DNA from: JAJDUF01 sp965214295
GTDB taxonomy: Bacteria > Chloroflexota > UBA11872 > UBA12225 > JAJDUF01
Direction of reading: 5' to 3'
DNA: 64,000 nt
NCBI GenBank assembly: GCA_965214295.1
Contig: OZ243944.1
Span: forward strand, 310,001 to 374,000
This document shows positions 1-8,084 of the stretch, piece by piece (the first letter of the stretch is position 1; every line of letters starts with the position of its first letter). Both the position numbers and the translations under genes were made by a program. A model generated the notes under the pieces. The model worked only from the letters and a program-made list of their open reading frames with translations. It did not search any database and was not told the DNA's origin.

Positions 1-1
1 C

Positions 2-1429
2 CCTACCCCAACCGCCACGCCTACGCCCACGCGCACCCCAACTGCCTCCTCCACCCCGACTCACACCCCGGTCGTCCGCTGGGCCAGCGCCACCTACCAT
101 GTGGCCGAAAACGCCGGCAGCGTGGCACCAGTCATCGAAGTGCTCCATTCCGGCACCCATAGCATCCTCGTCGATGTCTACACTTTCGCCGGTAGCGCCA
201 CCACCTTCGGCGACTTCAGCGGCTTCAGCCGAACCGAGACCATCTCGCCCCACACCACCCACTTCCCCATCTCCGTGACTATCCTCGACGACTCCGAACC
301 CGAGGGCAACGAGACCTTCCAGGTCGTGCTCGAAGCCCCCAGCGGGGCAGCGCTCGATACCCCTTCCCGCACCACCATCACCATCCTCGACAACGACCCT
401 CCCACTCCCACCCCCACGCTCACTGCCACCCCGACTAACACGCTGACACCCACCTCCACGCCGACAGCGACGGACACCCCAACGGCCACGCCGACCACCA
501 CTCCTACGAACACCCGTACCCCCGCCCACACGCCCATGCCGACAGCCACCCCAACTAACACCCCCTTCCCGACCGCCACGCCCACCAACACGCCGCTCCC
601 GACGGCTACTCCCACCAACACCCCGCTCCTGACCACCACTCCAACTAACACCTCACTACCGACTGCTACCCCGACCAACACCGCTACCCCTACGCCACTC
701 CCGACCGCCACCTCGACCACTACCCCCTTCCCGACCACCACGGCGACCAGCGCGCCGGCCCCGCCAAGCTCCGCACCACCGGCGGCCGACGAGGGTGAAG
801 AAGACACACTGGCGCCCACGACCCTCCCAACGCCCGCACCCACACCGTCCCCGCCGATCCTGGGCAGCAACACCGTCGCGACGGCCTATGAGCTACCCGG
901 CGACCGCCTGCTCTTTGAGCGCCATGACCGGCCGGATGCCTCGTTCGCGGTGAGGGTGGGCTGGTTCGCTGCGGACGGCACGGAGCCGGTGGTCGTCGGA
1001 GTCGTGCGCGACGCGACCCTCGGGGCCACGTACCTCGTGGTGCGCCGCGAGGCCGATGGGCAGATCGTGCGGCGCTGGGTGCCGCCCGACAGTGCGCTCG
1101 TCTTCATGCTCCCGTGGGCGGTGGTGAACAGCCGGTACACCGTCCCGGTGGCTGTCATCATCACCGTGCCCCTGGACGAGCAGCACCCGGCGCCGAACAT
1201 GCTGGTGCGCCGCTTCAACAGTGGGGGTCTGGGACAGATCTTCACCTACGATGCCGCGCTAACGCAGTGGCGGCACGTGCCGGACGTGGCGACATTCCAG
1301 GCGCTCGGCTTCTACTGGTGCGACGTGACGGCAGCGGATGCCGCGTTCTTCGAGCGGATCGATATGGGGCCGCCCTACCCGGCCACCAGTGAGCCGGCCC
1401 GGGAAGACTACCCCAACTGCCGGACGTAG
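2..1429 (+). CDS. Secreted Calx-beta protein with Thr/Pro-rich linker (5' truncated)
   Basis: The reading frame is open to the left edge, so the N-terminus is missing. The visible part starts with a Pro/Thr stretch. A Calx-beta-like domain follows (about residues 28-135 of the fragment, ending in the typical ITILDND strand). Next is a roughly 120-residue linker of decameric repeats of the type PTATPTNTPL, then a globular C-terminal region of about 160 residues that I do not recognise. Calx-beta domains are calcium-binding modules of extracellular proteins, and Thr/Pro linkers of this kind are common in surface proteins of Chloroflexota. A cell-surface or secreted role is inferred; no signal peptide is visible because the start lies outside the window. 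Confidence 0.75.
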   Translation, partial: PTPTATPTPTRTPTASSTPTHTPVVRWASATYHVAENAGSVAPVIEVLHSGTHSILVDVYTFAGSATTFGDFSGFSRTETISPHTTHFPISVTILDDSEPEGNETFQVVLEAPSGAALDTPSRTTITILDNDPPTPTPTLTATPTNTLTPTSTPTATDTPTATPTTTPTNTRTPAHTPMPTATPTNTPFPTATPTNTPLPTATPTNTPLLTTTPTNTSLPTATPTNTATPTPLPTATSTTTPFPTTTATSAPAPPSSAPPAADEGEEDTLAPTTLPTPAPTPSPPILGSNTVATAYELPGDRLLFERHDRPDASFAVRVGWFAADGTEPVVVGVVRDATLGATYLVVRREADGQIVRRWVPPDSALVFMLPWAVVNSRYTVPVAVIITVPLDEQHPAPNMLVRRFNSGGLGQIFTYDAALTQWRHVPDVATFQALGFYWCDVTAADAAFFERIDMGPPYPATSEPAREDYPNCRT

Positions 1430-1583
1430 TAGTCAGTGGCCTGGTCACGGATCGCGGTTCACAGGCTACCGGTCACTGACTACCGGCCACTCGCTCCGGC
1501 ACCCATGGCCCCGAACCGCTATGCTCTCTGCGCCGGCAGTGGGCGGGCCACGGCGGCAATCGGCACACGGGGAGGGCTACAGC

Positions 1584-2729
1584 ATGAAGATCACCGATGT
1601 CCGGTGCTACCCCGTCTGGGAGGGCATACGCAACCTATTGCTGGTCAAGGTCGAGACCGACGAGGGCTACTACGGCTGGGGCGAATCGGGCGTGTCGGGA
1701 CGCGAGCTGGCGGTGCAAGGCGCCGTGCAGCACTACCGCGAGTTTCTGATCGGACGGGACCCGCGGCGCATCGGCGCGCTCTGGCAAGAGATGTATCGCA
1801 GTCAATACTTCGAGGGCGGGCGCGTCCTCACCGGCGCCATCTCCGCCATTGACATCGCCCTGCACGACTTGGTGGCCAAGAAGCTAGGTGTCCCCGTCTA
1901 CCAGCTGCTAGGCGGCGCGCATCGGGAGTACGTGCCGGGCTTTGTAACAACACGGTCGCCGATGGGGCCGCAGCTGGTCGAGGAGGTGCAGTCGTTGTAT
2001 CAAGCCGGCTGGCAATCGATCCGCACGACGCCCGGCCAGCCCGCTACCGGCGGCGACAAGCTACTCTACGAGCCACGCGAGTCCCTGGCGCTGACCGCCG
2101 AGTGGCTGACGAAAGTGCGCGCGGCGGTCGGCATCGGCCCCGTGCTGGGCATTGACTACCACCACCGCCTCAGCGTGGCCGAAGCCGCCTCCTTCTGCCA
2201 GCGCATGCCCTCGGCCACGCTGGACTTCCTCGAAGAGCCGATCCGCGACGAAACTCCCGCGGCGTACACCGCCCTGCGCCAGCTGACCGACGTGCCGTTC
2301 GCCATTGGCGAGGAGTTCGCCAGCAAGTGGGCCTTCCTGCCCTACATCGAGCAAGGGCTGACCAACTTCTCCCGCCTCGACATCTGCAACGTCGGTGGCT
2401 TCACGGAGGCGATGAAGGTCGCCGGCTGGAGCGAGGCCCACTACATTGACCTGATGCCGCACAATCCACTCGGCCCGGTCAGCACGGCCGCCAACGTCCA
2501 TTTCGGCGCGGCCGTGCCGAACTATGCCTGGCTGGAAGTGCGCGCGCTCGAATTCACCTTCTCCGACGAAGTGTTCCCGGTGCAGCCGCAGCTGGAGGGC
2601 ACCGGGTACGCCGTGCCCACCGGCCCGGGGCTGGGCGTGGAAGTCAACGAAGCACTCCTCGACGAGCCGTTCCGCTTCTGGGAAGCTCCCCACCTCCACC
2701 GCCGCGACGGCTCCTACACCAACTGGTAG
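1584..2729 (+). CDS. Mandelate racemase/enolase-superfamily dehydratase, D-galactonate dehydratase-like
   Basis: A 381-residue member of the enolase superfamily, most like acid-sugar dehydratases of the galactonate dehydratase type. These abstract the proton alpha to a carboxylate and eliminate water. The catalytic set is complete: D191 and H193 in GIDYHHR, E217 in FLEEPI, E243 in AIGEEF, H293 in MPHNPLGP and E318 in WLEVR. The ATG at 1584 was chosen because GGGAGG lies 8 bases upstream and the protein then starts with the family's usual KITDV strand; the open frame extends further upstream without a start of that quality. An amidohydrolase follows on the same strand, which suits a sugar-acid or lactone catabolic role. 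The exact substrate cannot be read from sequence. Confidence 0.88.
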   Translation: MKITDVRCYPVWEGIRNLLLVKVETDEGYYGWGESGVSGRELAVQGAVQHYREFLIGRDPRRIGALWQEMYRSQYFEGGRVLTGAISAIDIALHDLVAKKLGVPVYQLLGGAHREYVPGFVTTRSPMGPQLVEEVQSLYQAGWQSIRTTPGQPATGGDKLLYEPRESLALTAEWLTKVRAAVGIGPVLGIDYHHRLSVAEAASFCQRMPSATLDFLEEPIRDETPAAYTALRQLTDVPFAIGEEFASKWAFLPYIEQGLTNFSRLDICNVGGFTEAMKVAGWSEAHYIDLMPHNPLGPVSTAANVHFGAAVPNYAWLEVRALEFTFSDEVFPVQPQLEGTGYAVPTGPGLGVEVNEALLDEPFRFWEAPHLHRRDGSYTNW

Positions 2730-2920
2730 AACGAATATGGCATGAAGCCTGCGATCACCGCACTCGTGGCTGCACGTCGAGCGGAGGATTGAAGACCCTG
2801 GCGGCCGGCTACCGCTCGGCAGCTTCCCGGCGCCCCGTCAAGGTAGATTCCCTACTGCAAGCACAGCGGCTCCCCCAACAAGGGAGCGCCGTGTTATCGT
2901 CCGATGGAGGAGATATGCTC

Positions 2921-3793
2921 ATGGACAAGCTGGAGTTCGTCGATGCTCACGTCCATTTCTACGACATGCAGCACCCGGAGCTGGTGTACGAGCACTGGCA
3001 GCCGGGCGTGCCGCATCCGACCCTAGGGTGGCAAATACAGAAGCTCGCCGAGCGGAACTACATCGCCGAGGACTACATCGCCGAGACCCGGAATGCGAAC
3101 GTCACCAAGGTGGTCCACGTGCAGGCCGCCATCGGCAGCCCGGACCCGGTCACCGAGACCGAGTGGCTGCAGGCGGCAGCGGACCGGACCGGGTTTCCCC
3201 AGGGGATCGTCGCACACGCCGACCTGCGCGATCCCGGCGTCGAGGCGGTCCTGGAGCGGCACTGCGAGTTCCCCAACATGCGGGGCATCCGGGACTTCTC
3301 CTACGGCGACTACCTCGTCGAGCCGGACTACCACCGCGGCTTTGCCCTGCTGGAGAAGTACAATCTGGTGTCGAGTATGCCGGCCGGGTGGCCGGACATG
3401 GAGCAGCTCCGTGCCCTGGCACACAAGTTCCCCAACGTCATGATCGTCGTTGACCACACCGGCTTACCCGCAGAGCGCACGGACGAGTATTTCCAGCTAT
3501 GGAAGGGTGGCATGGCCGTCGCTGCCACCTGCGACAACATCCGCTGGAAGATCTCCGGCCTCGGCATGGCCGACAACAACTGGACGGTAGACAGCATCAG
3601 GCGCTACGTGCTCACCTCCATTGAGACGTTCGGCGTGGACCGCTGCTTCTTCGCCACCAACTGGCCAGTGGACTGGCTGTGGAGCACGTATGACGTACTC
3701 GTGGACGCCTACACGGAAATCATCTCCGGCTTCAGCCGCGACGAGCAGACCACGCTCTTCTCGCAGAATGCCGAGGCGCTATACCGCATCTGA
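2921..3793 (+). CDS. Amidohydrolase 2 family hydrolase (lactonase-like)
   Basis: A 290-residue TIM-barrel metal hydrolase of the amidohydrolase-2 family (Pfam PF04909), which includes dicarboxylate lactonases and L-fuconolactonase. It has the N-terminal metal motif DAHVHFYD (H10, H12), a mid-barrel VDHTGLP and the C-terminal NWPVD that corresponds to the conserved active-site Asp region. Two in-frame ATGs (2915 and 2921) follow GGAGGAG at 2906-2912. The second has the better spacing. It lies downstream of the galactonate-dehydratase-like gene, so hydrolysis of a sugar lactone is a reasonable inference, but the substrate is unknown. Confidence 0.82.
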   Translation: MDKLEFVDAHVHFYDMQHPELVYEHWQPGVPHPTLGWQIQKLAERNYIAEDYIAETRNANVTKVVHVQAAIGSPDPVTETEWLQAAADRTGFPQGIVAHADLRDPGVEAVLERHCEFPNMRGIRDFSYGDYLVEPDYHRGFALLEKYNLVSSMPAGWPDMEQLRALAHKFPNVMIVVDHTGLPAERTDEYFQLWKGGMAVAATCDNIRWKISGLGMADNNWTVDSIRRYVLTSIETFGVDRCFFATNWPVDWLWSTYDVLVDAYTEIISGFSRDEQTTLFSQNAEALYRI

Positions 3794-3837
3794 CGGCGGC
3801 CGTTTAGCCTGTCCGGAGTGACGACGGATTGGTGCTC

Positions 3838-5115
3838 ATGACGACCCAGACGAACATTCTCTACCCGTTTGCGCGTAGTGAGACCAATCGTGCAGTGCAT
3901 GTCAGGGAGGCGCTGAAAGGACACCTATATCAGTGTTTCGGGTGTTCCGCGCCGATGGTGGCAAGGCAAGGCTCGATTCGACAGTGGCATTTCGCTCACA
4001 AGCCGCCCTTCGACCGTTGTACCGATCCCGATAAGGCACTCCACGATACGGCGAAGGTCTTGATAATGCAGGGCTTCTCCGCCGCGCTGGAGCGACGAGA
4101 AGAATACCACCTTGGGTGCCCATGCGAGGAATGCGGGAGGGCCGTCTCCGGGAATGCTGCGGTTCCGGGCGCCAGTGTTGAAGCAGAAAAGACTATCGTA
4201 CCGGACACTCGCTCCGACCTGGTGGTAAATCGACCCGACAGAGGTCCGGTCGTCATTGAGGTAGTCGTCACGCATGACTTGGAACCAGAGGCCCGCGAGA
4301 GCTACGAAGATTCGGAAATTCCCGTGCTGAAGGTTCGTCCAACCTGGGACACACTGGTCCAGTTGGAGTCGGCGGTCAACGTGGACGATACCCTCAATAT
4401 ACCCCGTATCGTCTGCGCCACGTGCAAGGACGCTGCGGAGCGCAAGCGTCGTAAAGAGGAGGAGGACCGACGCCGGATCGTTTCGATATTGAAGAGATTG
4501 AATGAGCGCCGACGGTCGACTGTGACGAAGCTCCCGTTCCGCCCATGGACACACAACAAGTTCCAGCGACCGATGTTTTCGCGCATCCGTCAACGGGTGT
4601 ACGCCAATGCCATCATTCTGACCGAGTTGGGATTCACCCAAGCAACAAACAAACCGTGGTTGCTCCTCTTCCGACTCCCTGGCGGCGGCGCGGTATTCGC
4701 CAACTTCGGGGCCACCGAAGGGGTACCCATCTGGGATGATCCGGCGGCACTCATTCACTGGAAGCTGGACAGGTATTCAAAGGAGATGCAGTCAGCGATA
4801 GTGAAAGGTGTGCTGGCCCGCTGCCGGGCCGCGGGTGCCGACGTTCGGGTTAGCTTCTATGACCAGATGTTCGACCAGCAGGAGGGTCCGATAGAGACCG
4901 ATCCGACAGGGAGTGTTGATAGAAGGGTCCTGAATAAGCTACTTGCCCAAGCTGACCGGACCTTCCTGGAGACGGAACGACAGTTAGCACAGGACCGAGA
5001 AGCCGCAAGAATGGCTGAACACGCTGAAATCGAACGGGAGCAGGCCATGCAAGCAGAAGCGGCACGCTCACGACAAGAAGATGCAGAGAACCGAAGGAAA
5101 GTTGAGCAAGAATAG
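3838..5115 (+). CDS. CoiA-like protein with C-terminal coiled coil
   Basis: About 425 residues. The N-terminus resembles competence protein CoiA and its relatives. It has a CxxC zinc-ribbon-like motif (YQCFGCSAPM), then RQWHFAHK, then a nuclease-fold segment with an Asp in RSDLVV and VVIEVVV, where CoiA proteins have the acidic residues of a restriction-endonuclease-like fold. The usual E-x-Q or E-x-K is E-x-V here, so activity is uncertain. A second Cys pair lies at CATCKD, followed by a charged stretch. The C-terminal 60 residues are an Ala/Glu/Arg-rich coiled coil. Starts at TTG 3829 and GTG 3832 are also possible. Base composition is lower in GC than its neighbours, suggesting acquisition. 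A role in DNA uptake or defence is speculative. Confidence 0.6.
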   Translation: MTTQTNILYPFARSETNRAVHVREALKGHLYQCFGCSAPMVARQGSIRQWHFAHKPPFDRCTDPDKALHDTAKVLIMQGFSAALERREEYHLGCPCEECGRAVSGNAAVPGASVEAEKTIVPDTRSDLVVNRPDRGPVVIEVVVTHDLEPEARESYEDSEIPVLKVRPTWDTLVQLESAVNVDDTLNIPRIVCATCKDAAERKRRKEEEDRRRIVSILKRLNERRRSTVTKLPFRPWTHNKFQRPMFSRIRQRVYANAIILTELGFTQATNKPWLLLFRLPGGGAVFANFGATEGVPIWDDPAALIHWKLDRYSKEMQSAIVKGVLARCRAAGADVRVSFYDQMFDQQEGPIETDPTGSVDRRVLNKLLAQADRTFLETERQLAQDREAARMAEHAEIEREQAMQAEAARSRQEDAENRRKVEQE

Positions 5116-5125
5116 TAAGCCCAGC

Positions 5126-5150
5126 GCCTCCCGGTAGGACTCGAACCTGC
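5126..5150 (-). other. tRNA 3'-end-like remnant (T arm plus acceptor strand)
   Basis: On the minus strand this reads as a T arm, GCAGG-TTCGAGT-CCTAC with one mismatched stem pair, followed directly by CGGGAGGC, which would be a 3' acceptor strand. No matching 5' acceptor, D arm or anticodon arm is visible, because the adjacent sequence is an rraA fragment. It is either a degraded tRNA end, for example a former integration site, or chance resemblance. Confidence 0.3.
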
Positions 5151-5159
5151 GACACACAG

Positions 5160-5305
5160 TTGGGTTGACCGCCGTTCAGCCGTTGCCGTCTTGGCTGTCT
5201 CGCCACTGCTCGAATTCGCGGCGGCCTTCTTTTACTGAGCAGGTAGTATGTCTTCAACGCGCCGCCTTGCTGGAGGCGCAGCCGGCTGAAGACCTCCTAT
5301 TCCTC
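5160..5305 (-). pseudogene. Fragment of the 3' end of an rraA-family gene
   Basis: This stretch closely resembles the last 130-150 bases (plus the region just past the stop) of the intact rraA-like gene at 10815-11561. It includes the segment encoding its C-terminal YYPLSEEGRREYEAWRDSQ. There is no rest of the gene. It joins directly to an ldh 3' fragment at 5310. Confidence 0.7.
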
Positions 5306-5309
5306 GTGC

Positions 5310-5492
5310 TCAACCGCCCTTGGCCCACGGCACGTCGACGCCGAACTCCGCCGCGATGACCTCCAGGTCGCGCCGGTGCTCGGGGCCGACCGGAATCCGG
5401 TGCTCCCGGAACTCCAGCTCACGCTCGCCCTCGATTCCGCCGGTGTAGCTCGCCTGCTCGAAGGCTTCGAGCGGAGCCAGCCGCCGGCGAGG
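5310..5492 (-). pseudogene. Fragment of the 3' end of an Ldh-family dehydrogenase gene
   Basis: The minus-strand translation matches the last 60 or so residues of the intact Ldh-family gene at 8085-9098, including GGIEGERELEFREH and GPEHRRDLE, ending in VDVPWAKGG with the same stop context. Only the C-terminal part exists, so it is a decayed partial duplicate. It sits directly upstream of the SDR gene on the other strand. Confidence 0.75.
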
Positions 5493-5522
5493 ATGCCGAA
5501 ACCGCCCCAATGTAAGATTGTA

Positions 5523-5528
5523 TATAAT
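5523..5528 (+). promoter_or_regulatory. Possible -10 element for the SDR gene
   Basis: A perfect TATAAT hexamer 40 bases before the SDR start codon. No convincing -35 box is present 16-18 bases upstream, so this is a weak call based on the -10 alone. Confidence 0.35.
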
Positions 5529-5567
5529 CCCCGGTGATATCAATCTTTGCGATCAAAGGAAAGACGA

Positions 5568-6494
5568 ATGACTAACAACTTCACCGCTGCCGATGTCCCC
5601 GCCCAGCGGGGGAAGACCTTCTTTATCACGGGAGCCAATACCGGCATCGGCTACGAGGCCGCGAAGGTCCTTGCGGAACGGGGTGCCCGCGTGCTGCTAG
5701 GGTGCCGGTCCCCGGCGAGGGCCGAATCGGCAGTCGGGAAAATCCGTGCGGCACACCCCGCCGCCGACCTCGACATTGTTGCATTGGACCTTGGCGACTT
5801 GGCATCAATCCGGCAGGCTGCCCAAGTCGTTGCCGCCGAGCCGCGCCTAGACGGACTGCTGAATAACGCCGGAGTGATGCGCGTACCGTACCGTCTCACC
5901 AACGACGGTTTCGAATCGCAGTTTGGCGTCAATCACCTGGGGCACTTCGCGCTTACCGGTCTGCTCCTGCCCACCCTGGAGCAAACCGCCGGATCGCGGA
6001 TCGTTGTCACCAGCAGCGTCGGTCATCGCCGGGGCAAGATTCTGTTCGATGACATCAACGCAGCAAAGCATTACGACACCATGGAGCGTTACTACATGAG
6101 CAAGCTCGCCAACCTCCTGTTCATGTACGAGCTGGATCGGAGGTTACGGGCACAGGGCTTGGGCACGATCACGGTAGGGGTACATCCCGGCATATCGAAC
6201 ACCGACCTCGGTCGGCACATGCCCAGACTGAGCCGGATCCTCCTGCTCCCGCTCATGTTCTTGCTCAGTTCACCCGCGGAGGGAGCATGGTCGACGTTGC
6301 TTGGTGCGACTGCTCCCGGGGTGGAAGGTGGTCAGTACTTTGGGCCAGGCAAGCGCTTCGAGTGGGTCGGGCCAGCCAAGCAGGTCGACTCGACCGACCT
6401 GAGCAAAGACCCCGCGCTCGCGCAACGGCTGTGGGACCTGTCGGTGGAGCTTACCGGAGTCGATCCTGGTCTGAAGTCGGCGTCGGAGGGCTGA
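5568..6494 (+). CDS. Short-chain dehydrogenase/reductase (retinol dehydrogenase-like)
   Basis: A 308-residue SDR, NAD(P)-dependent. The Rossmann motif TGANTGIG is at residues 21-28, LLNNAG at 97-102, the catalytic Ser at 149/150 and YxxxK at Y175-K179. Length and the FESQFGVNHLGHF segment match the retinol/WW-domain oxidoreductase-like subgroup, which typically acts on alcohols or carbonyls of hydrophobic substrates. The ATG at 5568 is preceded by AAAGGAAAG. The frame extends upstream to 5547, but that start lacks a ribosome-binding site. It stands alone between gene debris on both sides; its physiological substrate is unknown. Confidence 0.88.
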   Translation: MTNNFTAADVPAQRGKTFFITGANTGIGYEAAKVLAERGARVLLGCRSPARAESAVGKIRAAHPAADLDIVALDLGDLASIRQAAQVVAAEPRLDGLLNNAGVMRVPYRLTNDGFESQFGVNHLGHFALTGLLLPTLEQTAGSRIVVTSSVGHRRGKILFDDINAAKHYDTMERYYMSKLANLLFMYELDRRLRAQGLGTITVGVHPGISNTDLGRHMPRLSRILLLPLMFLLSSPAEGAWSTLLGATAPGVEGGQYFGPGKRFEWVGPAKQVDSTDLSKDPALAQRLWDLSVELTGVDPGLKSASEG

Positions 6495-6507
6495 GGAGTT
6501 ATCCGCT

Positions 6508-6567
6508 CCCCTTCAGCCGTTGCCCTCTTGGCTGTCCCACCACTGCTCGTATTCGCGCCGGCCTTAT
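6508..6567 (-). pseudogene. Short fragment of an rraA 3' end
   Basis: About 60 bases that resemble the terminal part of the rraA-like gene (compare 10815-10870), located just after the SDR stop codon. It is too short to encode anything. It is one of three decayed copies of the same gene end in this neighbourhood. Confidence 0.6.
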
Positions 6568-6594
6568 AGGGGTGTCCCTGGCAGGCGGCCTGGC

Positions 6595-6612
6595 TTCCGG
6601 CCTACGCCGGAA
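6595..6612. repeat. REP-like palindrome
   Basis: A perfect 18-base dyad, TTCCGGCCTACGCCGGAA apart from its two central bases, followed by TGACGG. The same type recurs through the window (for example 24622, 49049) between genes. Such intergenic dyads are common, widely dispersed bacterial repeats. Confidence 0.7.
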
Positions 6613-6652
6613 TGACGGCTGGAGCGGCATTGCCTACCGGGTAAGCCGTGAG

Positions 6653-6682
6653 TTGACCGGCTTACAGATACCTCGTTATAAT
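6653..6682 (+). promoter_or_regulatory. Sigma-70-type promoter of the DoxX gene
   Basis: TTGACC (6653-6658) and a perfect TATAAT (6677-6682) separated by 18 bases, about 80 bases upstream of the DoxX start codon and oriented towards it. This is one of the clearest housekeeping promoters in the window. Confidence 0.7.
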
Positions 6683-6760
6683 GCCACCATGTTTGGGGAT
6701 ATCCTCTGAGCATGAAGACTCCCGGTATGGGAACCCACACAACAAGGAGGAGGTGGGACT

Positions 6761-7249
6761 ATGACAGAAGAGCGTATGCAGGGGGCCGGAATCTTCGGGC
6801 GGTTCTTGCAGCCACACACCGATGAGTTCTATTTGCTCTTCAGGCTGGCCTTCGCCGTCCTGCTTGGGCTGCACGGTGCTCAGAAAGCGTTCCTGCTGTG
6901 GGACTTTCCCGCTGACGCAAATCCGAACGGGATGGGCGCACTGGTGGATATTGCGGCCTGGGTAGAGCTTATCTCGGCATTCCTCATCGGGCTGGGCATT
7001 CTGACCCGACTGGGCGCGGGCGCGATGGTCGTAACGATGATTGTCGCTTACTTTGGGGTACACGCCGCCCTCAGTCCGGTATGGCCCTGGCCGCATCTGT
7101 ATCCCAATCCTCCCGACGGGGGCAATGCGTTCGTGGCGCACGGTGGCGAGGTGCCGATCCTTTACTTCATCTGTGCCGGCATCATCGGTGTCCTCGGGAG
7201 TCGCAAGTGGGGTATTGAGCGGCTCCTGCTCAACAAGGAGCTCCTGTAA
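6761..7249 (+). CDS. DoxX family membrane protein
   Basis: 162 residues with about four hydrophobic segments (around residues 25-45, 62-84, 89-112 and 130-150) and the LLRLAFAVLLGLHGAQKAF-like first helix typical of DoxX/SURF4-related proteins. Members are small integral membrane proteins. Some are linked to quinone-dependent oxidation or redox stress, but many are uncharacterised. The start ATG follows AAGGAGGAGG, a very strong ribosome-binding site, and a sigma-70-type promoter lies at 6653-6682, so it is probably expressed as a single gene. Confidence 0.82.
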   Translation: MTEERMQGAGIFGRFLQPHTDEFYLLFRLAFAVLLGLHGAQKAFLLWDFPADANPNGMGALVDIAAWVELISAFLIGLGILTRLGAGAMVVTMIVAYFGVHAALSPVWPWPHLYPNPPDGGNAFVAHGGEVPILYFICAGIIGVLGSRKWGIERLLLNKELL

Positions 7250-7317
7250 GGAACCGTCTGCCCTCCCCGTGCGCTACGGAGGTGATTGGTCGAGGGTCAG
7301 AGTCCGGTGCCACAGAC

Positions 7318-7830
7318 CGGTAGGTCCGACGCGCTCGTGGTCGGCGCGGGGCCCAACGGCCTGTCGGCCGGCATAGGCCATCGCGCAGACGGGACGTTCG
7401 GTGCTGGTCGTGGAGGGGAGGTGCATGGTTGGAGGGGGGTGCCCGGTTCGCCGCCCTGACTCTGCCAGCATTCCTCCATGACGTATGCTCGGCGGTCCAC
7501 CCACCGGCAGTAAGCTCCCCCTTCTTCTCCACGTTGCCCCTGCCCGACCACGGCTTGGACTGGGTGCAGCCCCCACGCCGCTGGCGCATCCGCTGGACGA
7601 CGGCACGGCCGTAATAATGGAGCGCTCGGTCGCGGCCACCGCCGACGGCCTGGGGGGCGATGCGGCGGCCTATAGTAGCCTGTTTGGCCCGCTGGTAAGG
7701 AGCTGGCGCAAGCTCGCCGCGGACGTCCTGGGACCGCTGCGAGTGCCGCGTCACCCGTTGTTGACCGCCCGTTTCGGGCTGAACGGACTCCGGTCTGCGT
7801 TGTTCGGTGGCGCCGCCCGGAGGTGGTGTG
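7318..7830 (+). pseudogene. Broken phytoene-dehydrogenase-like FAD oxidoreductase
   Basis: Three reading frames in succession encode pieces of the N-terminal third of an NAD(P)/FAD-dependent oxidoreductase. They give DALVVGAGPNGLSAGI and SVLVVEG (FAD-binding Rossmann region), then FAALTLPAFLHDVCSAVHP and LPDHGLDWVQPP, then APLAHPLDDGTAVIMERS up to LTARFGLNGLRSALF. At least two frameshifts separate the pieces. The remaining two thirds of the roughly 500-residue family protein is missing, so this is a dead gene. No intact relative is present in the window. Confidence 0.75.
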
Positions 7831-7914
7831 CATGGCATGTGCGGTTACTTCGCCGCCCGGACCGCTCTGCGCCGTCTTGATCGCTGACACTGCACCACAG
7901 GACAGGCATGAGCG

Positions 7915-8010
7915 TTTGACACGCGCATCAGGCAGGTTCGGCCGATTCACCGATGTAGAACGCGGTTGTGCGCTTGGCCGCGGCACGGGCGGTTGCGGTT
8001 GATCTAAGGC
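7915..8010 (-). pseudogene. Fragment of the 3' end of an SRPBCC gene
   Basis: This stretch resembles the region around the stop codon of the intact SRPBCC gene at 10115-10747, including the segment for its C-terminal RTTAFYTGE and about 40 bases beyond the stop. Only this end is present. Another partial duplicate in the decayed area between 5.1 and 10.1 kb. Confidence 0.6.
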
Positions 8011-8084
8011 CGCGCCTGCCTGCTCATCGCCGGCGTACTGGATTTCGAAGCCGGAGTGCGGAATGCTGCCGGCGAGCACTCGGC

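Noticed and set aside
178..873. 231-residue minus-strand frame opposite the Calx-beta gene
   Set aside because: Shadow of the Thr/Pro repeats, giving a Val/Gly-only protein.
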